Shown: positions 17,720 to 26,230, counted from the first letter of the stretch. The stretch is DNA of 64,000 bases from Candidatus Baltobacteraceae bacterium (GCA_036488875.1 DASXGW010000008.1:186001-250000); one strand, 5' to 3'. A program made the numbers and translations. The notes: generated by a model not told the origin, from the letters alone.

Positions 17720-17877
17720 AGCAGCACGTTGACGACGAGATAGATTGCATAGGTGGCGATCAGGGCGCGCGCGAGCACGACGTCGTGACGCATCAGCGCA
17801 AGCGGTACGATCAAGCCGAAGCAAACGACGCCGGCCATGAAGACGGTCATCAAGCGCGAGATCCCGACGAAGGCCAT
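17692..17877 (-). CDS. Small two-helix membrane protein between parB and thiE
   Basis: This is a 61-residue protein whose ATG overlaps the parB stop (ATGA). It has two hydrophobic helices, LMTVFMAGVVCFGLIVPLAL and ALIATYAIYLVVNVLLWLW, and ends in QRRRA. Translational coupling to parB suggests it is expressed with the partition genes. The family is unknown. Confidence 0.6.
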   Translation of the reverse strand: MAFVGISRLMTVFMAGVVCFGLIVPLALMRHDVVLARALIATYAIYLVVNVLLWLWQRRRA

Positions 17878-18743
17878 CAGTCGTTTCCGAGCAGCAGATC
17901 GCCCAAGCGCAGCAGCTCGTCCTCGTTGTCGAAACGAAACTCGATGCGACCGCCGCGGCCGCCGCGCACGAGCGCGACGTGCGCCGCGAATTTTTCGCGC
18001 AAACGCGATTCGAAATCGATCTCCTCGGGCGACAGCGTGCGCGCCTTCGGCACGGCGTTTTTCGCTTGCTGATTTGGGCCCGTGGCCTCAGCGACGAGCG
18101 CCTCGAGCGCGCGCACGGTCAGCCCTTCAATAGCGGCCCGCTGCGCGAGCTGCGTGCGAACGGCTTCGGGGACGCCGAGCAGCGCGCGGCCGTGCCGCCC
18201 GCTCAATCGTCCATCGGCGAGCATCGCCTTGATCTGGTCGGGCAGCGCGAGCAATCGCAGCGTATTGGCGATCGCCGGCCGGCTCTTCCCAAGTCGCGAC
18301 GCCAGCTGATCCTGGGTGAAGGCGAACTCGTCGATGAGGTTTTGGAAGCCGGCCGCCTCTTCGAGCGGGTTGAGGTTTTCGCGCTGCAGGTTCTCGATGA
18401 TGGCGACCTCGAGGGTCTGCCGGTCGTCGCTGCCGCGCACGATCGCCGGAATCGCCGGCCGCCCGAGGGCGGCGCATGCGCGCCAGCGCCGTTCGCCGGC
18501 AATGAGCTCGTAGCCGTCGTTGCGAGGGCGAACGATGATCGGCACCAGCACGCCAAACTCGGCGATCGAGGTCTTGAGCTCGTCGAGCGCCTCGGGGTCG
18601 AAGTGTTTGCGCGGCTGATACGGGTTGGGCGTGATGCGGTCGACCGGAATTTCTTGCAGCGATTCGACCGGCGACACCGGCACGGGCGCGTTGCCCAGCA
18701 AGGCGCCTAATCCGCGTCCCAAACCGCGCTTCGGAGCGGACAC
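17877..18743 (-). CDS. parB: Chromosome-partitioning protein ParB
   Basis: The protein has 288 residues from GTG 18743, chosen because APKRGLGRGLGALLG matches the basic ParB N-terminus that engages ParA. Next are the CTP-binding core motifs (PNPYQPRKHFD, AGERRWRAC, ENLQRENLNPLEEA), then the helix-turn-helix DNA-binding region (FTQDQLASRLGKSRPAIANTLRLLALP). The C-terminus ends with the dimerisation domain. ParB spreads from parS sites and loads SMC. It lies 82 bp downstream of parA. Confidence 0.95.
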   Translation of the reverse strand: MSAPKRGLGRGLGALLGNAPVPVSPVESLQEIPVDRITPNPYQPRKHFDPEALDELKTSIAEFGVLVPIIVRPRNDGYELIAGERRWRACAALGRPAIPAIVRGSDDRQTLEVAIIENLQRENLNPLEEAAGFQNLIDEFAFTQDQLASRLGKSRPAIANTLRLLALPDQIKAMLADGRLSGRHGRALLGVPEAVRTQLAQRAAIEGLTVRALEALVAEATGPNQQAKNAVPKARTLSPEEIDFESRLREKFAAHVALVRGGRGGRIEFRFDNEDELLRLGDLLLGND

Positions 18744-18784
18744 TAACTCACACCGCTCCGCGGTACGCGTGCCTCCGGCCCGCG

Positions 18785-18799
18785 CCCACATCCTGTGGG
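18785..18799. other. Small hairpin in the parA-parB intergenic region
   Basis: CCCACA and TGTGGG are separated by three bases and lie in the 82-bp gap between parA and parB. The surrounding bases include further GC-rich inverted segments, so this may be a REP-like element or an attenuating hairpin. There is no T-tract on either strand, so a normal intrinsic terminator is unlikely. Confidence 0.35.
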
Positions 18800-18825
18800 G
18801 TGCCTATGGCTCGCCTCCAGCTCGC

Positions 18826-19599
18826 TCACGCGTGAACTTCCGCCGGCTCGAGCATCTCGCGAGCGAGCGCAAGGTAAGCTTGTGCGCCGCGGCTCTTCAC
18901 GTCGAACAGAATGACCGGCTTGCCGTACGACGGTGCTTCGGAGATCCGTATGTTGCGCGGTATCTGCGTCTTGAACATTTGCTGCGGGAAAAACTTCTCG
19001 AGCTCGTCGAGCACTTCCATCGCCAACCGCGTGCGTCCGTCGAACATCGTTACGAGCACGCCGCTAACGTGCAAGGTTGGATTGAGCGCTTCGCGCACGC
19101 GGCGCACGACGCTGGTGAGCTGCGACAAACCCTCGAGCGCATAGTATTCCGCTTGCACCGGAATGATGCACTCGTCGGCCGCGGTAAGCGCGTTGATCGT
19201 GAGCAGTCCGAGGGACGGCGGGCAATCGATGAAAACGAAGTCGTAGCGCGCGGCAACGCGAATCAGCGCTTGCCGCAAGCGCGTTTCTCGCGACAGGGCC
19301 GAAACCAGCTCGATCTCCGCGCCGGCAAGATTGATCGTCGCGGGCACCAGCGAGAGGTTCTCGATTTCGGTGCCGACGATCGCATCGTCGATCGACGTTT
19401 CTTGCAGCAGCACGTCGTAGATGTCGCGGTGCAGACGCGTTTTGTCGACGCCGAAACCGGTGGTCGTGTTGCCTTGCGGATCGGAGTCGACGACGAGAAT
19501 GCGCTCGCCGAGCACTGCAAGTGCGGCACCGAGATTTACCGCGGTGGTGCTTTTACCGACGCCGCCTTTTTGATTGACGAGTGCGATGATACGCGAAAT
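18826..19599 (-). CDS. parA: Chromosome-partitioning ATPase ParA/Soj, ATT start
   Basis: ParA is the Walker-type ATPase that segregates origins with ParB. The deviant Walker A K11-G-G-V-G-K-S17 lies in SRIIALVNQKGGVGKST, followed by VDSDPQGNTTTGFG and Walker B YDFVFIDCPPSLG. The in-frame codons between the upstream stop and Walker A contain no ATG, GTG or TTG. The first such codon comes after Walker A (TTG/GTG region near 19515), which would give a dead ATPase. ATT at 19599 stands where homologues have their initiator (M-x-x-IIA) and has GGAG 10 nt upstream. It directly follows the cca stop. Length is 257 residues, normal for Soj. Confidence 0.92.
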   Translation of the reverse strand: MSRIIALVNQKGGVGKSTTAVNLGAALAVLGERILVVDSDPQGNTTTGFGVDKTRLHRDIYDVLLQETSIDDAIVGTEIENLSLVPATINLAGAEIELVSALSRETRLRQALIRVAARYDFVFIDCPPSLGLLTINALTAADECIIPVQAEYYALEGLSQLTSVVRRVREALNPTLHVSGVLVTMFDGRTRLAMEVLDELEKFFPQQMFKTQIPRNIRISEAPSYGKPVILFDVKSRGAQAYLALAREMLEPAEVHA

Positions 19600-19600
19600 T

Positions 19601-20992
19601 TTACGGGCGCTCCGCGTCGAGATATTGATCTAGGAGTTTCAAAAGCGAAATGCGCTCGTTACGCTCGGGTGCGTCCGTGACCTGCTCGAAAAGCCAGCGC
19701 AGCGCAGTGCCGACGCGCTCGTCTCCGCGAAAATCCGGCGGGACTTCGCTGCGGGAAACCAAGGCGGCGATTACGTCGCTGCCGCCGAGATGCAGGTCGG
19801 CCACCGAAAACGCCGGCTTGCGCGCGATTTCTTCGCGAACCCGCCGGTGAAAGCGCTCATTATGGTCGCCGCGTTTGGGCAAACCGGAGCCCGCGACATC
19901 GGCATCGCGCAAATCGAACAGACGTTCGATGTTTTCGAGCCCGATCCTCCGGATGAAGCGCCGGATCGTGGCATCTTTCATCTCCGGATCGGCCGAGAAC
20001 ATGTGCGATCGGACCAGGTGAGCCGTCGTCTTGACGACGTCGTTCGGAAATCGGAAGCGGTCGAGCATCGAGCGGACCAGATCAGAACCGACGATCTCGT
20101 GACGGTAAAAGTGTGGGCCCTCTTTCGTGCGCGGTTTCGCGACGTCGTGAAAGAGCGCCGCCAGCCGCAACACGAGGTCGCCCGGAGGCGTCGCGTCGAG
20201 CGTGCGCATCGTGTGGTTCCAGACGTCGTGGGCGTGCCACTCGTTCTGCTCGACCCCGACGCCTTCGAGCAGCTCGGGCCAGAGGTAGGCGAGGACGCCG
20301 GTTTCGCGCAGCAGCTCGAGACCGATCGACGGCCGCTCGGCCTTGGTGAAGAGTTTGGTGAGCTCGTCACAGACGCGTTCGGCCGAGACCGTGCGCACGA
20401 GCGCCGCCGAGGCCAGCATCGCGGCGCGCGTCTCCTGTGTCGGCGCGTACCCGAAGCGCGCCGCGAATTGCGCCGCCCGCAGCATGCGCAGCGGATCTTC
20501 TTCGAACGTCTCGGGGGTGAGGATGTCGATCCGTTTGGCACGGATGTCGGCTTCGCCGCCGTGCGGATCGATGAGGTCGCCGGCCGGCAGCGCTCGCGCC
20601 AGCATGTTCATGCGGAAGTCGCGCCGCGCCAAGTCTTCCGCGAGCGGAATGTCCGGGCCGCTCTGCACTTCGAAGTCGCGGTGGCCGTGCCCAACCGACC
20701 GTTCGCGACGCGGAAGCGCGATGTCGACGGTCTGGCCGTCGGCGGTCAGCTTGACGACGGCGAACGCGGCACCCACGACGTCGAGACGCCCGAGCGGCGC
20801 GAGCTGACTCTGGAGTTCCTCGATCGGCACCCGCGTGACCACGTAGTCGAGATCCTTGCTCGCTGGTTGGGCGCCTTCGAGCGCCGCGCGCAGCTCGTCG
20901 CGAACTCGACCCCCGACCGCAAAAAGGGAGCCCGGGGGCAGAACCGACGCGAGCTTGCTATCCAGCGGATGGGGCCGGTACATCCGCTCCAT
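19601..20992 (-). CDS. cca: CCA tRNA nucleotidyltransferase / poly(A) polymerase family protein with HD domain
   Basis: The protein has 463 residues from ATG 20992 (ATG 20983 is possible). The nucleotidyltransferase head has LFAVGGRVRDEL and the DLDYVV metal-binding motif, then DLARRDFRMNMLA and the RMLRAAQFAARFG motif. An HD domain with FHDVAKPRT follows. It adds or repairs the 3' CCA of tRNAs. It is the first gene of a cca-parA-parB transcript: parA begins one base after its stop. A candidate ParB palindrome lies 32 bp upstream of the start. Confidence 0.9.
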   Translation of the reverse strand: MERMYRPHPLDSKLASVLPPGSLFAVGGRVRDELRAALEGAQPASKDLDYVVTRVPIEELQSQLAPLGRLDVVGAAFAVVKLTADGQTVDIALPRRERSVGHGHRDFEVQSGPDIPLAEDLARRDFRMNMLARALPAGDLIDPHGGEADIRAKRIDILTPETFEEDPLRMLRAAQFAARFGYAPTQETRAAMLASAALVRTVSAERVCDELTKLFTKAERPSIGLELLRETGVLAYLWPELLEGVGVEQNEWHAHDVWNHTMRTLDATPPGDLVLRLAALFHDVAKPRTKEGPHFYRHEIVGSDLVRSMLDRFRFPNDVVKTTAHLVRSHMFSADPEMKDATIRRFIRRIGLENIERLFDLRDADVAGSGLPKRGDHNERFHRRVREEIARKPAFSVADLHLGGSDVIAALVSRSEVPPDFRGDERVGTALRWLFEQVTDAPERNERISLLKLLDQYLDAERP

Positions 20993-21023
20993 GGTAGCAC
21001 TAGCGGGGAATGCGGTGCGGGAT

Positions 21024-21037
21024 GTTTCCCGGGAAAC
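21024..21037. promoter_or_regulatory. Candidate parS site 1
   Basis: GTTTCCCGGGAAAC is a perfect 14-bp palindrome whose GTTTC/GAAAC arms equal those of the consensus parS (GTTTCACGTGAAAC), with CCGG instead of ACGT in the centre. It lies 2.3 kb from parB, upstream of cca in the cca-parA-parB operon. A second, near-identical copy lies 275 bp away. Identity with parS is inferred. Confidence 0.6.
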
Positions 21038-21298
21038 GCTACTCCGATTCGCGGAGCGCGGTCTGTGTCGGGAAGAGCCCCTCGTGTTGACTACAGGCAG
21101 TGACGAGACACGTGATGTTGTCGGCGGTAATGGCATGACAGCCGCAGTCCCAGGCGTATCGCATTCGGTCGGGAACCGATTCGCCAACGGTAAGACGCGG
21201 CTCGCCCAAGGCGAGGCTAAGGGCATGAAATCGCACCGACCAGACGCTCACTTTTGCCAATATACCCAAATATTTGGAGGTCATTCTCAAGGGTGAAT

Positions 21299-21312
21299 GT
21301 TTCCCGGGGAAC
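21299..21312. promoter_or_regulatory. Candidate parS site 2
   Basis: GTTTCCCGGGGAAC differs from site 1 at one position, and the identity extends to the flanks (ATG before, GC after). It ends 3 bp before the probable TTG start of the peptidase C26 gene, so part of it doubles as that gene's ribosome binding site (GGGGAA). Confidence 0.5.
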
Positions 21313-21315
21313 GCC

Positions 21316-22005
21316 TTGCTGAAGATCGGACTGAGCTACAACGAGGGGCGGCCGAAGGACCGGCTCTACGTCGACATGCTGCTGGAGGCAGGCGCACGTT
21401 ACGGTTTTCCGGTTGAACCGGTCTGGCTGGCCGGCAAGGGGCAGGTCTTTGCGCCGGACTCCCTCGACAGTCTCGCGGGCGTCGTTTTGACCGGCGGCGC
21501 CGACGTCGACCCGAAACGGTACGGCTTTCCCGATCCGCACGGATTGTGCCGGTTCGCCAATCCGCAGCGCGACGCCGTGGAGTTTCCACTGGCCGAAGCG
21601 GTGCTCGAGCGCGGACTGCCCGTGCTGGCGATCTGCCGCGGGATGCAGATGCTCAACGTCGCCTGCGGCGGCACGCTGCTGCCGGATCTGCCGGATCATG
21701 ACTGGGACGACGACTCGGAGCGCCACAGCGTGGCACTCACTGCCGGGTCGTTCCTGGCCGATCGCATCGCCGGCCGCAGCGCCGGCGCGGTCTCGTCGTC
21801 GCACCATCAAGCCGTCGATCGGCCGGGCAGCGGGTTGCGGGTCGTCGGCACGAGCCCCGACGGCATCGTCGAGGCGATCGAGTGGTCGGCGCCGGAGAAG
21901 AAGCCGTGGCTGGTCGCCGTGCAGTGGCATCCCGAGCGCATGGCGCTCGACGAACCGCTGGCGGGCACCATTTACGCAGCCTTTCTGCGCGAGGCCGCTT
22001 CTTGA
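21316..22005 (+). CDS. Peptidase C26 / gamma-glutamyl-gamma-aminobutyrate hydrolase family protein
   Basis: The product has 229 residues from TTG 21316; a TTG at 21274 would add a doubtful extension through the palindrome. It is a class I glutamine-amidotransferase fold with VVLTGGADVDPKRYG, the nucleophile Cys in LAICRGMQMLNVACGG, SSSHHQAVDRPG, and the catalytic His/Glu in VAVQWHPERM. Relatives (PuuD) hydrolyse gamma-glutamyl bonds, for example in putrescine breakdown. No putrescine pathway genes are nearby, so the substrate is open. Confidence 0.85.
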   Translation: MLKIGLSYNEGRPKDRLYVDMLLEAGARYGFPVEPVWLAGKGQVFAPDSLDSLAGVVLTGGADVDPKRYGFPDPHGLCRFANPQRDAVEFPLAEAVLERGLPVLAICRGMQMLNVACGGTLLPDLPDHDWDDDSERHSVALTAGSFLADRIAGRSAGAVSSSHHQAVDRPGSGLRVVGTSPDGIVEAIEWSAPEKKPWLVAVQWHPERMALDEPLAGTIYAAFLREAAS

Positions 22006-22030
22006 CCAATGTAGTTACAAGAACTACATT
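22002..22030 (+). promoter_or_regulatory. Promoter with overlapping operator of the toxin-antitoxin pair
   Basis: TTGACC (22002-22007) and TACATT (22025-22030) are spaced by exactly 17 bp and read as -35 and -10. A perfect inverted repeat of 9-bp arms, AATGTAGTT (22008-22016) and AACTACATT (22022-22030), fills the spacer and covers the -10. The antitoxin GTG at 22037 lies where transcription should start, so the mRNA would be leaderless or nearly so. The repeat is the likely site of autorepression by the antitoxin. Confidence 0.7.
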
Positions 22031-22036
22031 TGCGAA

Positions 22037-22321
22037 GTGAACCGGATCGGCATACGCGAGGCGAAGGCGCAACTGAGCAAGTTGTTGCGCGACGTGCGTC
22101 GCGGCGAGGAATGGATCATCACCGAGCGCGGACGTCCAATCGCAAAACTCTCTGCGGTGAGTACGCAAGCGGAAACGGACGCCGAGTGGGTCGCGCGCCT
22201 GGAGCGTGAGGGGCGCTTGATCCCGCTTCCACCGGGTGCGCGAATGCCGCGGCCGCTCGACATCGAACCGTCCGACGTCGCGCAACGATTGCTGCGCGAA
22301 GACCGAGACGCCGGCCCGTGA
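22037..22321 (+). CDS. Antitoxin, Phd/YefM family
   Basis: This 94-residue protein starts at GTG 22037. The N-terminal half has the Phd/YefM pattern IGIREAKAQLSKLLRDV, then EEWIITERGRPIAKL. These antitoxins dimerise through the N-terminus, bind the operator upstream and neutralise the toxin with the C-terminal tail (here PRPLDIEPSDVAQRLLRE). The stop overlaps the toxin start (GTGA), the classic coupling of such pairs. Confidence 0.85.
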   Translation: MNRIGIREAKAQLSKLLRDVRRGEEWIITERGRPIAKLSAVSTQAETDAEWVARLEREGRLIPLPPGARMPRPLDIEPSDVAQRLLREDRDAGP

Positions 22322-22737
22322 GCGACGGCCAGTGCTACTGGGATTCGTCCGCCGTGCTGTCTTTGCTGCTTCCCGATTCCAATTCGAGCATCGCGATGGA
22401 ACATTCGGAGCTCAATCTTTCGCATCTCATTTCGTCCGTCGGTGCGGCCGAAGTCTACGCGGTGTTGGCGCGGTTAGAGCGCGGTCACGCGATATCGGTT
22501 GACGATGCGCGAGCCGCGCGCGCGCGATTTGAGTCGGGGAGGTGGCGGTATGCCGTCGACGTGCCTTCACGTGCGCTTTTGCGCGATCTGGCACGCAAAT
22601 GGTTGCTCAAGGGCGCAGACCTCTGGCATCTTGCGGCGGCTATTACGTTGCGTTTAGAACGGCCGCGCTTGCAGATACTGACGTTTGACGCGGCGCTTGC
22701 CGAAGCAGCCCGCGGCGAAGATCTCAGCGCTACGTAG
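22318..22737 (+). CDS. Toxin, PIN-domain ribonuclease (VapC-like)
   Basis: This 139-residue protein has PIN-domain acidic residues in order: D9 in YWDSSAV, Glu in GAAEVYAVLARLE, Asp in GADLWHLAAAI, and Asp in LTFDAALAEAA. VapC toxins cleave tRNA or rRNA when the antitoxin is degraded. The gene ends 12 bp before the convergent rsmG stop, with no room for a terminator. Confidence 0.87.
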   Translation: MSDGQCYWDSSAVLSLLLPDSNSSIAMEHSELNLSHLISSVGAAEVYAVLARLERGHAISVDDARAARARFESGRWRYAVDVPSRALLRDLARKWLLKGADLWHLAAAITLRLERPRLQILTFDAALAEAARGEDLSAT

Positions 22738-22749
22738 CTCGGACGTATT

Positions 22750-23412
22750 TCACATACACAACGGCCGTTTTTCGGGAACGCCGGTGCGGCGCGGAAACCG
22801 TATCGCCGTCGCCGTGTTTTTGCGCACCAGAACGATGCGCCGCTCGCCGTCGAGCGCGATCTCCGATTCGACCGCGCCGCCCAGCATCAGCGCCGCATCG
22901 TCGAGCGCGGTGCGTTCGCGCGGGTCGAGCTTACCGCGCTGTAACACCGCGGCGCCGCCGATCGCAAGAAACGGCAGAACCAGCTCCGCAACCGTGGGCG
23001 CGACGGCAACTGCGCGCGCCGTCGCGGACGCGAAGCGCTCGCGCAACGTTTCGTCGTGTGCCGCAACTTCGGCGCGCTGCGCGATGACTTCGCCGTCGAG
23101 ATGCAGCTCGGCCATTGCGTGCTGCAGAAACCGCGCCTTCTTGCGCGTCGTCTCGATCATCGTGACCGGGATGCCGGCCGCGATTGCTGCCGGAATCGCC
23201 GGCAGTCCGGCACCCGATCCGACGTCGACGTAAGGAGCGCTGACGTAGGGAACGATCGTCAAGCTGTCGAGCAAATGCTCGGCCAGCTCGGCCTCGCTTT
23301 TCGCGCCGGTAAGGTTGAACTTGCGATTGGCTTCTAAAACGAGCTCGCCGTAATGCGCGAGCCGCTGCGCGACGTCCGCGTTTACGACCGCATCGAGCAG
23401 CGCTCTAAGCGT
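22750..23412 (-). CDS. rsmG: 16S rRNA (guanine527-N7)-methyltransferase RsmG, non-canonical start (ACG)
   Basis: RsmG methylates G527 of 16S rRNA. The SAM site [16 protein letters not shown] and [13 protein letters not shown] are clear. The family's N-terminal helix and the NLT motif ([20 protein letters not shown], then LLDSL) are also encoded in frame, but no ATG, GTG or TTG occurs between the upstream stop (23475) and TTG 23274, which lies after that region. ACG at 23412 has AGGAAG six bases upstream and gives 220 residues, the usual length; CTG 23400 is an alternative. The start overlaps the end of mnmG by 8 bp. Confidence 0.88.
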   Translation of the reverse strand, partial: TLRALLDAVVNADVAQRLAHYGELVLEANRKFNLTGAKSEAELAEHLLDSLTIVPYVSAPYVDVGSGAGLPAIPAAIAAGIPVTMIETTRKKARFLQHAMAELHLDGEVIAQRAEVAAHDETLRERFASATARAVAVAPTVAELVLPFLAIGGAAVLQRGKLDPRERTALDDAALMLGGAVESEIALDGERRIVLVRKNTATAIRFPRRTGVPEKRPLCM

Positions 23413-25261
23413 GGGCGACTTCCTGCGAAAGCTTGTGCACGAAGAGGCCGACGATCGCGACGTCGGAAGGCGTCACGCCGGGAATCCGGCCGGCCGCCCC
23501 CAACGTCCGCGGACGCTGATGCGCGAGCTTCTCGCGAGCTTCGGTGGAAAGCGCGTGCAGCGACGCGTAGTCGAAATCGTCGGGGATGAGCACGCGCTCG
23601 CTTTTCGCGGCCTTTTCGATCGCCATCTCTTGACGACGTACGTACCCGGCCGACTTAATTTCGATCGTCGCGCGCTCGCCGGTCTCGTCGTCGAGCGGCG
23701 GCTCGAAGTACGGCGCCACGTCGCAATACGACAGTTGCGGCCGTCGCAGCGCGTCGGCCACGGTCGCGCCGGCTTCGAACGTTTCGCTGCCGATGGCCTT
23801 GACCGGAAGCCGGCGGCGTTGCGCGCCGGAGATCGCCGCGTGCAGCGCGTCGCGCCGCGACTCGAATGCCTGCCACGACGCGTCGTCGACCAAACCGATC
23901 GCGCGGCCGGCCGGCGTCAAGCGCACGTCGGCGTTGTCGTGTCGCAGCACCACGCGGTGCTCCGCCCTTGACGAGAACATGCGATACGGCTCGTCGACGC
24001 CTTTAGTGATCAAGTCGTCGATCAGCACGCCGATGTAGGCCTGGCCGCGCTCGAGCCGTAGCGGCTCGTCGCCCCGCGCCCCGAGCGCCGCGTTGATGCC
24101 GGCGATCAAGCCTTGCGCCGCCGCTTCTTCATAGCCCGAAGTTCCGTTGAGCTGCCCGCAATGATAGAGGCCGCCGATGCGGCGCGTTTCGAGCGTGTCG
24201 AGCAGCTCGGTCGGCGGCACCATGTCGTACTCGACGGCATACCCGGCGCGCAGCATCGTGCACGTTTCCAAACCCGGCAGCGTGTGCAGCATCTCGATCT
24301 GGATCTCGGCCGGCAGCGACGTCGAGAAGCCGCCGACGTAGAGGGTCGGTTCGTCCCAGCCTTCGGGCTCGATGAAGATCTGGTGGCTGGGGTTGTGCGC
24401 GAACTTCACGACTTTGTCTTCGATCGACGGGCAGTAGCGCGGCCCGATACCGCGGATCAAATCCAAGCCGTACAGCGGCGAATGGTGCAGGTTGTCGCGC
24501 ACGAGCGCGTGCGTGCGCGCGTTGGTTTCGGTGACGTAGCACGCCAGCTGCGGACCGCCGAAACGCCGCTCGCTCGTGTACGAAAACAGCAGCGGAACGT
24601 CGCTGGGCGGCTGCAGCAGCATCGCGTCGCGATCGACGGTTGTTTTGTCGATGCGCGGCGGCGTGCCGGTTTTCAGCCGGCGCGTCGGAAACCCGAGACG
24701 CCGCAAGGTCGCCGCCAGCCCGATCGCGGGTGCTTCGCCGAAACGGCCTTCGTCTTGCACCACGCCGCCGCGGAAGGTTTTTCCACCGAGAAACGTGCCG
24801 GTCGCCAGCACCACGCGAGGAGCAAAGTAGTGCGTACCGTCGCCGCACGCGACGCCGCGCACGCGACCGGCGTCGACGATAAGATCCTCAACGAGGCCGC
24901 GCACGATGCGCAGTCCGGGCTGCGCCCGCAGCGCGCCGATCGCCGACCGCGCGTACGCCGGTTTATCCATCTGCTGACGCAGCGCGCGGACCGACGGTCC
25001 TTTGCTTTCGTTGAGAAAGCGCGCGTGCAGGCTGCAGCGATCGGCAAGCTTTGCCATGGCGCCGCCCAGCGCGTCGATTTCGCGAACGAGTTGTCCCTTC
25101 GCGCTGCCGCCGATCGACGGATTGCACGGCAACGTGCAGATTTTTTCCGGTTCGCCAGTGACCAGGAGTGTCGCAACGCCCATGCGGGCGGCGGCGAGCG
25201 CGGCTTCGACTCCCGCATGCCCGCCGCCGACGACGATGACACCCGCGTCGTCGTTCTGCAT
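23405..25261 (-). CDS. mnmG: tRNA uridine 5-carboxymethylaminomethyl modification enzyme MnmG (GidA)
   Basis: The product has 618 residues. The FAD-binding N-terminus is [19 protein letters not shown]. The GidA signatures include [22 protein letters not shown] and the later [11 protein letters not shown] and [12 protein letters not shown]. With MnmE it installs the cmnm5 group at wobble U34 of certain tRNAs, using FAD, NADH, methylene-THF and glycine. It forms an mnmG-rsmG pair as in many bacteria. The product is near full length. Confidence 0.96.
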   Translation of the reverse strand: MQNDDAGVIVVGGGHAGVEAALAAARMGVATLLVTGEPEKICTLPCNPSIGGSAKGQLVREIDALGGAMAKLADRCSLHARFLNESKGPSVRALRQQMDKPAYARSAIGALRAQPGLRIVRGLVEDLIVDAGRVRGVACGDGTHYFAPRVVLATGTFLGGKTFRGGVVQDEGRFGEAPAIGLAATLRRLGFPTRRLKTGTPPRIDKTTVDRDAMLLQPPSDVPLLFSYTSERRFGGPQLACYVTETNARTHALVRDNLHHSPLYGLDLIRGIGPRYCPSIEDKVVKFAHNPSHQIFIEPEGWDEPTLYVGGFSTSLPAEIQIEMLHTLPGLETCTMLRAGYAVEYDMVPPTELLDTLETRRIGGLYHCGQLNGTSGYEEAAAQGLIAGINAALGARGDEPLRLERGQAYIGVLIDDLITKGVDEPYRMFSSRAEHRVVLRHDNADVRLTPAGRAIGLVDDASWQAFESRRDALHAAISGAQRRRLPVKAIGSETFEAGATVADALRRPQLSYCDVAPYFEPPLDDETGERATIEIKSAGYVRRQEMAIEKAAKSERVLIPDDFDYASLHALSTEAREKLAHQRPRTLGAAGRIPGVTPSDVAIVGLFVHKLSQEVAHA

Positions 25262-25265
25262 GGTA

Positions 25266-25826
25266 CTAACTTACGGCGGCGTGCGGGCCGGCCGCATGCG
25301 TCCGTAGACGCAAGGACAGGCCGATCATCATGATGCCGAAGACGATAGCGTAGATGCCGATGATCCAAGCGACGGCCACCGCTCCCGCGATCGGCCGCCA
25401 CCACATGAGCACCGCAAACAGAATCGACAGAACGCCGCCGAGAATGAGCCACATTTCGCTGGCGAGTTGCTTGCGCAACTGCATCGCGGCGACGATTTCC
25501 ATGATTCCGGTGAGCAGCGCCCACGCTGCGATCGTAAAGTACAACGCCAAGATCGTGATGCCGACGTCGTAGAACGTGATCGCTGCGATGATGAGACCGA
25601 TGGCGCCTTCGATGACGAGCGGCCACCAGCGTTCGTGCGTTTCCGCGGCGCGTACCGCCGCGATGATTGCGAAAACGCCGTCGACCAACGCGTACGCGCC
25701 GAAGAGAATCCCGATCGCGACCCAGGTCGCGCCGGGCCAGACGAGCGCCAGAATACCGAAGATCACCGCCGCGATTCCGCGGATCAGCAGCGCCCACCAG
25801 TTACGTGCGAGTGCGTGAAGCAGCAT
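25266..25826 (-). CDS. DUF308/HdeD-family membrane protein
   Basis: This is a 186-residue protein with six hydrophobic helices, beginning [27 protein letters not shown], the hallmark W..L..RG....FGI...WP pattern of the HdeD/DUF308 family. HdeD is tied to acid-stress resistance in E. coli, but most family members have unknown roles. It lies directly upstream of mnmG on the same strand. Confidence 0.8.
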   Translation of the reverse strand: MLLHALARNWWALLIRGIAAVIFGILALVWPGATWVAIGILFGAYALVDGVFAIIAAVRAAETHERWWPLVIEGAIGLIIAAITFYDVGITILALYFTIAAWALLTGIMEIVAAMQLRKQLASEMWLILGGVLSILFAVLMWWRPIAGAVAVAWIIGIYAIVFGIMMIGLSLRLRTHAAGPHAAVS

Positions 25827-25830
25827 GACG

Positions 25831-26205
25831 TTACGGTCCGAAGTACCGGCCGTTGGCCAAGTACGCGCGATACACGTAGCATTGGTTGGGGTTAGGGCCT
25901 TTCCAGACGTTGCCGACCAGCGCGGTACGCAGGTTGTGGTTGATTACCGCGCCTTTGCTGAACGTGCCGCGGTCGGGCAGGATGGCGTGATGGCCGCGGT
26001 AGGCGACGTAAAAGTCCACTTCGGTAGCCGGCGACGGGTGCGTGTTGATGTACACGACGTTGACGCCGTTGGTGTAGCCGTTGTTGTTGTTCACGGTGCA
26101 GCTCGCGACGCTAACCCCGTATTGCCCATACACTGACGATGCCGCTTGCGCGCTGCCGCCCAAAACGGCCAAGGCTACTGCAAAGATACCAAGAGTGCGA
26201 AACAT
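25831..26205 (-). CDS. Small secreted hypothetical protein
   Basis: The product has 124 residues from ATG 26205, which gives a clean signal peptide (FRTLGIFAVALAVLGGSAQA, cleavage after AQA). The mature part has two cysteines (VASCTVNNNN and NQCYVY) that could form a disulfide. It is rich in Asn, Tyr and Gly and looks like a beta-sandwich domain. I recognise no family. A longer upstream frame is not supported. Confidence 0.7.
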   Translation of the reverse strand: MFRTLGIFAVALAVLGGSAQAASSVYGQYGVSVASCTVNNNNGYTNGVNVVYINTHPSPATEVDFYVAYRGHHAILPDRGTFSKGAVINHNLRTALVGNVWKGPNPNQCYVYRAYLANGRYFGP

Positions 26206-26230
26206 ATAACCAGCCCTTCTAGCCAGAGGA

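Larger units (their letters stand above)
20993..21315. promoter_or_regulatory. Divergent intergenic region between cca and the peptidase C26 gene
   Basis: This 323-bp stretch holds the two 14-bp palindromes listed separately, one near each flanking gene start. A TTGACT at 21087-21092 could be a -35 element, but no good -10 lies 17 bp beyond it. No convincing gene is seen; a leftward frame at 21039-21290 has no recognisable protein features. Confidence 0.5.

Noticed and set aside
21039-21290. A leftward 83-codon frame between cca and the peptidase gene
   Set aside because: No ribosome binding site, family signature or consistent composition; it also contains one candidate parS flank.
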